Position numbers and translations under genes: made by a program
Part shown: one piece after another, positions 1-5,737 of the stretch
Numbering within the stretch: position 1 is the first letter of the stretch
How the letters are laid out: the number at the start of each line of letters is the position of its first letter
The notes under the pieces: model-generated
Databases searched by the model: none
What the model was told of the DNA's origin: nothing
Seen by the model: the letters and a program-made list of their open reading frames with translations, nothing else
Assembly: GCA_030630935.1 (NCBI GenBank)
Contig: DAOVMD010000076.1
Location: forward strand, 1 to 10,196
Direction: 5' to 3'
Length of the DNA stretch: 10,196 bases
DNA from: Candidatus Mcinerneyibacteriota bacterium
GTDB lineage: Bacteria; AUK180; JAQVHJ01

Positions 1-88
1 ACATTCAAATATTTTTATATTTTTCCTCTGTATCAAGAGTTTATCCTGTTCAAAAAATTATTGTGTAAAATGATTTTTTTTATTTATC

Positions 89-117
89 TTGACAAAATAT
101 ACAAAATATTGTAAAAT
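89..117 (+). promoter_or_regulatory. Sigma-70-type promoter of rpe
   Basis: A perfect -35 box TTGACA (89-94) is followed by a 17-bp spacer and a -10 box TAAAAT (112-117) that matches TATAAT at five of six positions. Transcription would start near 124, giving a leader of about 20 nt that contains only the ribosome binding site AAGGAG (132-137). The box type is the general housekeeping consensus, not the TTTG/TAnnTTTG form of typical members of the phylum Bacteroidetes. This is a sequence match only. Confidence 0.75.
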
Positions 118-143
118 TAACCTATAAAGACAAGGAGTTCGTT

Positions 144-809
144 TTGAAAGAGATATCTCCATCGATTTTAAACGCTGATTTATTTAAGATAAAAAAGATT
201 TTTAAATCTTTCGCATCTGCAAACATAAAATCTGTTCATCTTGATATAATGGATGGAGTATTTGTACCGAACATTAGTTTTGGTCCAATGTTGATTAAAC
301 AATTATCAAAATACAAAAAGAATCTCCAATTTATTTCTCACCTTATGATTATCAATCCTGAGAGATACATTGAAGATTTTTATAAAGCCGGGAGTGACGG
401 AATTATAATTCATCAAGAAGCAACGACTCACTTACACAGTACATTATTAAAAATTAAATCTTTCAATATCCGGGCTGGGGTTTCCATTAACCCTTCAACG
501 CCAGTTAGTGTACTTGAGGATGTTCTGGATTTACTTGATGAAGTCCTCATCATGAGTGTTAATCCCGGGTTTGGCGGGCAGAAATTTATTGAGCACAGTT
601 ATCAAAAAATTGAAAAGCTTGTAACTTTATTTGAAGACCACGATAATGAAAACATTGCTATCTCCATTGACGGTGGTGTAAATATTAATAACTTACCGAA
701 GTTATTTAATTATGGAGTTGATGTTGCAATTATTGGTTCTGCAATATTTAAAAATAAGGATTTAGAAAAAACACTTTCAGAGTTTAATAAAATCACTGAG
801 AGAAGGTAG
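144..809 (+). CDS. rpe: Ribulose-phosphate 3-epimerase
   Basis: Interconverts D-ribulose 5-phosphate and D-xylulose 5-phosphate in the cytoplasmic pentose phosphate pathway. The 221-residue length is normal for this TIM-barrel family. Visible family motifs are SPSILNAD at the N-terminus, HLDIMDG with metal ligands H32 and D34, H66 in SHLMI, the phosphate-side loop NPGFGGQ (140-146), and SIDGG with catalytic/metal D176 followed by the phosphate-binding IIGSAIF near 195-201. All four expected metal ligands are present. Two positions depart from the usual pattern: FISHLM where DVHLM is common, and IHQEA where VHAEA is common. The start is TTG at 144, chosen because AAGGAG lies 6 nt upstream and SPSIL follows at the usual distance. 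The gene has its own promoter and is separated from the next gene by 739 bp, so it appears monocistronic here. Confidence 0.97.
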   Translation: MKEISPSILNADLFKIKKIFKSFASANIKSVHLDIMDGVFVPNISFGPMLIKQLSKYKKNLQFISHLMIINPERYIEDFYKAGSDGIIIHQEATTHLHSTLLKIKSFNIRAGVSINPSTPVSVLEDVLDLLDEVLIMSVNPGFGGQKFIEHSYQKIEKLVTLFEDHDNENIAISIDGGVNINNLPKLFNYGVDVAIIGSAIFKNKDLEKTLSEFNKITERR

Positions 810-1019
810 TGTGAAAAATGTTATGAAAGAATATGAAAAATAAAACTACCCCAAAAGTAGATATATGAAAAGGCTTTTTTCTTACTTTTGCAATTATGAG
901 AATTTATTTATAAGATGATTTCATATAAATCAGTTCTTTGATATAATAATTTATTTACGATGTTAAAAAGAAATTCTTTACTACTGAGCAGATAACAGAA
1001 AGAAGATAGAAGAAAAGCT

Positions 1020-1422
1020 TTTAACCACTGAACACACTGATCACACTGAAAAGATTTAACAGAGATTTGAATCAGAGATTCAGCAAAGCATGATTGATGG
1101 GAAAAAGAAAAGAATAGAAAAAATAAATATTCTTTCTTTTAATGTTATTGTCTTTAATCATGCGCCAGGCCAAACTGGACTGGTGTGAAGTTTTGTACTT
1201 TGGGAGAGTATCATCATTACGCATAACATTGGGGTTTCACCCCCTTTAGCTGTTTTTCTATTCTTTTTTATAATCCCATTTATTATGTAATCTCTGTTAA
1301 AAATGCATTTTCTTCGCGTTTTCGTGGCTAACAAATGAGGGTTTTATATTAAGTATCAGTAGCTCTAAACAAGTGTATTGCAATCTATAATGTAGCGGCG
1401 TGTTCAGCGTGTTCAGTGGTTA
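1020..1422. repeat. Nested imperfect inverted-repeat region, about 400 bp
   Basis: The outer ends are inverted copies: TAACCACTGAACAC at 1022-1035 pairs with GTGTTCAGTGGTTA at 1409-1422, and the similarity runs on for about ten more bases with mismatches. Inside, TTAACAGAGATT (1056-1067) is matched exactly by AATCTCTGTTAA (1289-1300). A polypurine stretch near 1096-1121 is mirrored by the pyrimidine stretch at 1254-1275. AATGTTAT (1141-1148) is matched by ATAACATT (1223-1230), and GCATGATT (1088-1095) by AATCATGC (1156-1163). A small GGGG-TTTCA-CCCC hairpin sits at 1231-1243. The order is mostly that of a single long degenerate palindrome with sub-hairpins. No transposase or open frame lies inside. 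It resembles a non-autonomous, MITE-like or composite dispersed repeat; that identity is inference. Confidence 0.6.
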
Positions 1423-1499
1423 TTTTTTTTGTTTTTATTTTTAGGAAAGGAAAGTAATTGTTTTAATAAAGATTGTATTATTCGATAAATAACAGGTTG

Positions 1500-1520
1500 C
1501 TGTGAATAAACTTTTCACAG
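1500..1520 (+). promoter_or_regulatory. Hairpin in the leader of the lamin-tail gene
   Basis: CTGTGAA (1500-1506) pairs exactly with TTCACAG (1514-1520) around a 7-nt loop. It ends 16 nt before the AAGGAGG ribosome binding site, so it leaves the site free and could stabilise the 5' end of the mRNA or bind a regulator. No T-tract follows, so it is not an intrinsic terminator. Confidence 0.4.
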
Positions 1521-1548
1521 TACCCTGAAAGAAATTAAGGAGGATATT

Positions 1549-2502
1549 ATGAATAAATTCTTTTTTCCATTTTTGGTTATTCTATTATTTTCAATTCCAA
1601 CTTCTTCAGCAATTTTAATTACAGAAGTTGCTCCGACAGGCGGAGGAGGTTTTGTTGAGGATTGGGTTGAGTTACAAAATACCGGGGCTCTTGGTCAGGA
1701 TTTAACAGGTTGGGCAATTGGAGACCTTGATCCTGATGGTATTCCTGAAACCAGGAGATATGTAATTCCTGCAATAACCTTAGCCGCAGGTCAGCGTCTG
1801 GTAGTCCATTATAAAACCGGCTTGGATGATACAGTCATCAATGATAATAACCCCGGGTACTGGGATCTTTTTGTAAATGGTGCAGAAGATGATCTACCAA
1901 GTACTTATGAAACTGTTGTTTTATTTAATGATTCTAATACAATTGTTGATGCAATTATTTATCAGGTTGCCGATTCAACATATTATGATTCTGATGTAAA
2001 TACAATTGAAGCAGCCGGTGAATGGATTCGGGAACCAACCGAGGAACAGATTGAAGAGAATATTTATTTTGACCCTTTTGTCAGGATCTCAAACGGTTAT
2101 GGAATTAAAAGAATCTCAACAGAAGATTCTAATACTTCAGCAGATTGGGCATTGGTAAAGAAAGCCGAGATGACACCTGGTAGTGATAATCTTTCAATTA
2201 TAATTGGAGATACATTTGATGTTCAGCAGAATTATCCAAACCCATTTATTCCTGGTGAGTATCCGGTTACAAAGATAAAAGTTAATGTTACTGAGTTAGT
2301 GAAACTAAAGATTAAGATTTATGATATTACAGGTGCATTAATAAAAGTTATTGTTGAAGAAGATGATTTTGAACCAGGTCAATATATATTTAGTTGGGAC
2401 GGAATGAATGATAAAGGAAAAGAAGTTCAAAGTGGTACTTTCCTGATTATGGTTACTGATGGAAGTAAAACAAAAATCAAGAAAATGACAATTTTAAGAT
2501 AA
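1549..2502 (+). CDS. Secreted lamin-tail domain protein with C-terminal T9SS-type/FlgD-like sorting tail
   Basis: Exported protein of 317 residues with no enzymatic domain that I recognise. A signal peptide covers residues 1-21 (K3, hydrophobic core FFFPFLVILLF, cleavage after SSA). The mature N-terminus starts at once with a lamin-tail domain (about 22-215): ILITEVAP, then WVELQNTG, then DLTGWAIGD, the usual strand pattern of this Ig-like fold. The C-terminal 90 residues (about 225-317) form a sorting/FlgD-like Ig domain that begins with NYPNPF (228-233), continues with KIKIYDITG and SWDGMNDKG, and ends SGTFLIMVTDG...KKMTILR. In T9SS organisms this tail directs export and is cleaved on surface attachment. 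There is no cysteine. The start has AAGGAGG (1537-1543) 5 nt upstream. It is followed after 13 nt by the barrel-OmpA-SPOR gene and is almost certainly co-transcribed with it. A role as surface cargo or structural partner of that barrel is inference. Confidence 0.92.
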   Translation: MNKFFFPFLVILLFSIPTSSAILITEVAPTGGGGFVEDWVELQNTGALGQDLTGWAIGDLDPDGIPETRRYVIPAITLAAGQRLVVHYKTGLDDTVINDNNPGYWDLFVNGAEDDLPSTYETVVLFNDSNTIVDAIIYQVADSTYYDSDVNTIEAAGEWIREPTEEQIEENIYFDPFVRISNGYGIKRISTEDSNTSADWALVKKAEMTPGSDNLSIIIGDTFDVQQNYPNPFIPGEYPVTKIKVNVTELVKLKIKIYDITGALIKVIVEEDDFEPGQYIFSWDGMNDKGKEVQSGTFLIMVTDGSKTKIKKMTILR

Positions 2503-2515
2503 AATGGAGAGAATA

Positions 2516-4408
2516 ATGAAAAAACTGAAATTCTTAATTTTAATTTTTCTATTAATTTTAATTACTTCTCCTATTTACTCAGTTGAAAGTACTGATAAAG
2601 CCGGGACCTTGCCTTCAGCGGGTTTCCTGAAGATTTCCTTAGATCCACGTGGTTTTGCAATGGCAGAGGCCGGGACAGCATTTGGCGAAACACTTGCTGC
2701 CGGGATTTTTTATAATCCTGCAGCATTAGGAAGGTTAAAGAAGAGTGAATTTTCACTTGGCTCCTTTTACTTTCTTGCACCGGAAATCAATATGGAATAT
2801 GTCGGACTTGCCCAGAACTTTGGAGATATCTTCACGATTGCATTTGGAGTAATTCAATGTGACACAGGTGAACAGGAGAGAACAGATGTTTCGGGTAGTG
2901 TATTAGGAACATTTAATAATAAATCGTCTGCAACATTCTTCTCATTCGGCGGGATGTATGGACCGGGATTCTATTTCGGTTTCGGGATTAAATATATTGA
3001 AGAGAGTCTTGCAGGGAAGTATGGAAAAACAGTCACATCCGATATGGGAATCATTTATATTCCCCCGACTTTTGACCGGCTCGGGTTTGGATTTTCAATG
3101 ATAAATATTCCCATTGCTCAACCTATACAATTTATTGAAGAAAAGACTAAAGTTGGGTCAACTTTTAAACTTGGCTGGTTCATCAAAGCAATTGATTCAG
3201 AAGAGTTAGTCTGGACATTTGTAATGGATAATAATATCCCGTCTGATGGAAGATTTCAACTTAATCTTGGTATGGAATTTAATTTTTATAACTTCCTCTA
3301 TATTAGAGCCGGGGATAAAATTGTCGGTTATGATTTAAATGAAGCGACATTTGGATTTGGTTTAGGACTCAGTGAGGATATGTCCCTGGACTACTCTTAC
3401 TCCACAAGACCTGAGCTGGGTGCAACACATAGATTCGCTTTCACATTGAGATTTGGAAAGCCTAAGGAAGTCAAAGTTGATACTTCAGAACTGGATAAAT
3501 TAAAAAGTGAATTAGATGAAGAGAGAAGGAGACTCGCGGACGAAGATGCGAGAAAGCAGATTGAAGACGAAGCACGGCAAAGACAACTTCTTGCAGATCA
3601 AGAGAAGCAAAGAGAACTCTTAGCAGCCCAGCAGAAATTACTGGAAGAAGAAAGAAAGCGGCTTGAGGACGCGAAATTAAAAGCTTCAGAAGACGAGAAT
3701 ATTGAGATTAGAGAAGATTCAAGAGGATTGGTTCTTAATCTTGTCGGTATAAATTTTGCTTCGGGTTCTGCTGCAATTCCGCAATCAGCATACTCATCTT
3801 TAAATAATGCAGCTTCAATTATTAACTCATATCCTAATGTCCAGATCAGGATTGAAGGACATACAGATTCAATTGGAGCAGAAGCTTTAAATCAGCAATT
3901 ATCTCATAAAAGAGCTGAAGCTGTTAAGAATTATTTCATCCGGAATGCCGGTATTCAAAGAAGTTTAATTTCCGCATTTGGTTATGGTGAATCCAAACCT
4001 ATTGCATCCAACGATACAGAAGACGGAAGGTTTAGAAATAGAAGAGTTGAAATTATTCTTCTAACAGGATCACAGGCTGATTCATATATTGACGCACCTA
4101 CTTATTATGAAGAACCGGCACCATATTACGAACCACCTGAACCAACCTATACAGAACCCGAACCAACTTATGAAAGTTCAAGTGGTGAGTATACCGTATT
4201 TGTCGGGTCGCACAAGACAATTGATGCTGCTAACCGGGAAATTCAAAAATTGCAGTCACTTGGTTATTCTGCTGTTTATGTGAAAGTAAATATCCCGGGT
4301 AAAGGTATTTATTACAGAATTAAAGTTGGGTCTTATGATAAAGAAACAGCTGATCAAATTAAAAGTGACCTTGAATCGAAAGGTATGGGTGCCTGGATAA
4401 AACACTAG
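2516..4408 (+). CDS. PorV-like outer-membrane barrel fused to coiled coil, OmpA peptidoglycan-binding and SPOR domains
   Basis: Envelope protein of 630 residues. In order: signal peptide (1-22, MKKLKF plus a long hydrophobic core); PorV/PorQ (UPF0164) family beta-barrel (about 30-312), with AGFLKISLDPRG and NPAA (67-70) and ending in alternating aromatic strands HRFAFTLRFG; a charged Glu/Lys/Arg/Gln coiled coil (about 323-395); an OmpA-C domain (about 404-518); a Pro/Glu/Tyr-rich linker (about 519-555); and a SPOR domain (about 557-630), with YTVFVGS, LGYSAVYV and YYRIKVGSYD. In the OmpA domain, D451 (GHTD) and R466 (LSHKRAEA) are 15 residues apart, as are the diaminopimelate-binding Asp and Arg of Acinetobacter OmpA, and NRRVEI is present. 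The protein therefore probably spans from outer membrane to peptidoglycan. I chose ATG 2516 because GGAGAG (2506-2511) sits 4 nt upstream and MKK opens a clean signal peptide; an in-frame ATG at 2504 would add four residues and lacks a good site. No frameshift is evident, and the domains read through in one frame. Confidence 0.93.
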   Translation: MKKLKFLILIFLLILITSPIYSVESTDKAGTLPSAGFLKISLDPRGFAMAEAGTAFGETLAAGIFYNPAALGRLKKSEFSLGSFYFLAPEINMEYVGLAQNFGDIFTIAFGVIQCDTGEQERTDVSGSVLGTFNNKSSATFFSFGGMYGPGFYFGFGIKYIEESLAGKYGKTVTSDMGIIYIPPTFDRLGFGFSMINIPIAQPIQFIEEKTKVGSTFKLGWFIKAIDSEELVWTFVMDNNIPSDGRFQLNLGMEFNFYNFLYIRAGDKIVGYDLNEATFGFGLGLSEDMSLDYSYSTRPELGATHRFAFTLRFGKPKEVKVDTSELDKLKSELDEERRRLADEDARKQIEDEARQRQLLADQEKQRELLAAQQKLLEEERKRLEDAKLKASEDENIEIREDSRGLVLNLVGINFASGSAAIPQSAYSSLNNAASIINSYPNVQIRIEGHTDSIGAEALNQQLSHKRAEAVKNYFIRNAGIQRSLISAFGYGESKPIASNDTEDGRFRNRRVEIILLTGSQADSYIDAPTYYEEPAPYYEPPEPTYTEPEPTYESSSGEYTVFVGSHKTIDAANREIQKLQSLGYSAVYVKVNIPGKGIYYRIKVGSYDKETADQIKSDLESKGMGAWIKH

Positions 4409-4449
4409 TATAAAAGAGTTAAAGTGTTCAAGTGTTCAATAGTTAAAAT

Positions 4450-4584
4450 GTTGAAGAAGTTAAAATATTATTGTATTGACGTGCCACGGCAGTCTATGGT
4501 TTAATTGTTAAAGAGTTGAAAAAGTTCAAATGCTATTGTAGAGACGTGCCACGGCACGTCTGATAGTTCAATTGTTCAAGAGTT
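4450..4584. repeat. Two-copy degenerate tandem repeat with palindromic core
   Basis: Unit 1 starts at 4450 and unit 2 at 4515, a 65-bp offset. Both open with GTTGAA(G/A)AAGTT, continue with TATTGTA, reach a core (T/G)GACGTGCCACGGCA, and close with an AATTGTTNAAGAGTT block. In unit 2 the core is a full palindrome (AGACGTGC at 4542-4549 and GCACGTCT at 4554-4561 around CACG). In unit 1 the right arm is shortened to GCAGTCT, so that hairpin is broken. The 5-bp difference in that arm explains why unit 1 is shorter. Confidence 0.75.
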
Positions 4585-4648
4585 AAACGAGTTTTCTGAT
4601 AGCCTCTTCATCTGTTTATTTAACACCGATTTTTTTCATAAAAAAATA

Positions 4649-4677
4649 TTGACATTTTAATTATTATATGTTATACT
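4649..4677 (+). promoter_or_regulatory. Sigma-70-type promoter of the PorV-like/modular surface protein unit
   Basis: A perfect TTGACA (4649-4654), a 17-bp spacer and TATACT (4672-4677) form a near-consensus promoter. The start would lie near 4684, giving a leader of about 34 nt that contains AAGGAGG (4704-4710). The same -35 box and spacer length occur upstream of rpe, which suggests the main vegetative sigma factor. A TATAAT also occurs at 4686-4691 but has no good -35 partner. Confidence 0.75.
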
Positions 4678-4717
4678 TCTTATGATATAATATAACAAAA
4701 ATTAAGGAGGTTTCTAA

Positions 4718-5644
4718 ATGAAGAAGTTTCGTATTTTCTTTTTGCTTTTAACGATACTTGCATTTTCCAGTTCAGTATTTGCAAGTAGTGATGTTGGAAC
4801 AACTGGTGCAGCATTCTTAAAGATTGACATAGGTGCAAGGCCTGCCGGTCTTGGTGATTGTTTTGTTGGAATTGCAGATGATTATAATGCTATTCAATGG
4901 AACCCTGCCGGATTATCCTTTTTAGAAAAGGGTCAGGTTGCATTTATTAGAACTAACTGGTTAGCTGACACAAGTTTCAATGCTTTAAGTTTTGCTTATC
5001 CTTTTAATTTTGGGACATTAGGTTTCAATTGGACCTCTCTAAACTATGGCAGCATAGACGGTTATGATATTTATGGTAACTCAACTGGCAGTTTCACACC
5101 TACTGACACTGCTATCACATTATCATATAGTAAAGAGATCACAAAGGGCTTTTCATTAGGTCTTAATTTAAAACAGATTTCCAGTAAGATTGAATCAGAG
5201 ACTGCTTCTACTCAAGCATTTGATTTTGGGTTATTATATAAACTCGAGATAGCCGGTAACCCATTCAAATTAGGATTCTCAGTTTTAAATATGGGTGGAG
5301 AGATGAAGTTCATTGAAGAGGGAGACCCGCTTCCGACCAATTATCTCTTTGGTTTTTCATATTTAATCTTGAACAATGACACACATTCCGTTCTTGGAGC
5401 AATTGACCTTTCCAAACCGGTCGACAACGACTTCAGAGCAAACCTTGGAGTTGAATACGGCTTCAAGCAAATGTTATTTATCCGACTTGGATACAAAGCT
5501 GCAGGTTATGATATTGAAGGTCTTGCAGCAGGATTTGGTTTTCACTATCCTTTAGGAAAAAACATATTTGGATTTGATTATGCATTTGGAAAGATGGATG
5601 AGATTAATGACGTTCATAGATTCTCTGTCTCATTCCAATTTTAA
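4718..5644 (+). CDS. PorV/PorQ (UPF0164) family outer-membrane beta-barrel protein
   Basis: Predicted outer-membrane barrel of 308 residues. The signal peptide is residues 1-22 (MKKFRIFFLLLTILAF, cleavage after VFA). The mature start GTTGAAFLKIDIGARPAGLGD and the WNPAGLSFL segment with NPAG at 62-65 are signatures of the PorV/PorQ branch of the FadL-like superfamily. The rest is alternating hydrophobic strands with short turns, ending in FSVSFQF; a C-terminal Phe is the usual beta-signal for outer-membrane insertion. It is a paralogue of the barrel part of the upstream fusion: compare FLKIDIGARPAG with FLKISLDPRGFA, and FIRLGYKAAGYDIEG with YIRAGDKIVGYDLNE. In T9SS organisms PorV shuttles cargo to the attachment complex, and here the next gene encodes a sorting-tailed protein. 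AAGGAGG is 7 nt before the ATG. A more general transport role cannot be excluded. Confidence 0.9.
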   Translation: MKKFRIFFLLLTILAFSSSVFASSDVGTTGAAFLKIDIGARPAGLGDCFVGIADDYNAIQWNPAGLSFLEKGQVAFIRTNWLADTSFNALSFAYPFNFGTLGFNWTSLNYGSIDGYDIYGNSTGSFTPTDTAITLSYSKEITKGFSLGLNLKQISSKIESETASTQAFDFGLLYKLEIAGNPFKLGFSVLNMGGEMKFIEEGDPLPTNYLFGFSYLILNNDTHSVLGAIDLSKPVDNDFRANLGVEYGFKQMLFIRLGYKAAGYDIEGLAAGFGFHYPLGKNIFGFDYAFGKMDEINDVHRFSVSFQF

Positions 5645-5737
5645 AATCAGAGATTCAATTTAAGTTAGTACATTAGAAACAAAGTATTTTAAATTTCCAA
5701 ATTTATTAATTAACTCTATTTAACTTCGGAGGGTAGT

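Larger units (their letters stand above)
810..1548. other. Long non-coding interval between rpe and the surface-protein genes
   Basis: I see no credible gene in these 739 bp. Downstream of rpe lies a long hairpin (852-890): the arms CAAAAGTA (852-859) and TACTTTTG (883-890) pair over 8 bp and enclose an AAAA/TTTT inner pairing. It could slow or stop transcription, but no T-tract follows the outer stem. From 1020 to 1422 lies a nested inverted-repeat region, listed separately. The last 100 bp hold AT-rich sequence with only poor -35/-10 candidates (TTGTTT at 1458, GATAAA at 1484, 20-bp spacer), so the promoter of the next gene is not resolved. Confidence 0.7.
4409..4717. other. Non-coding interval between the two surface-protein units
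   Basis: These 309 bp hold no gene. The first part (about 4418-4440) repeats short GTTNAA-type words (AGTTAAAGTGTTCAAGTG). A degenerate two-copy tandem repeat with palindromic cores follows (4450-4584), and then a strong promoter (4649-4677). I find no stem followed by a T-tract after the barrel-OmpA-SPOR gene. Its transcript may end at the 4542-4561 hairpin by another mechanism or read through. Confidence 0.7.

Noticed and set aside
1500-1548. Possible riboswitch upstream of the lamin-tail gene
   Set aside because: Only a single 7-bp hairpin is visible, with no conserved aptamer pattern and no terminator/antiterminator pair.
2504-2518. ATG at 2504 as the start of the barrel-OmpA-SPOR gene
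   Set aside because: The GGAGAG that would serve as ribosome binding site lies downstream of it and is well placed for ATG 2516, which also gives a standard MKK signal peptide start.
2571-2780. Open frame on the - strand inside the barrel-OmpA-SPOR gene
   Set aside because: It lies wholly within a well-supported gene, has no ribosome binding site of note, and its protein shows no recognisable motif.
4089-4283. Alternative + frame over the Pro/Glu/Tyr linker and SPOR region
   Set aside because: The main frame encodes a coherent SPOR domain; the overlapping frame reads as low-complexity His/Gln/Asn sequence.
4450-4584. Possible CRISPR array
   Set aside because: Only two degenerate copies, with no constant repeat of 24-40 bp separated by unique spacers, and no cas gene nearby.
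5645-5657. 13-bp match to 1070-1082 (AATCAGAGATTCA)
   Set aside because: Short and AT-rich with no extension of similarity; chance cannot be excluded, so I do not call it a repeat.
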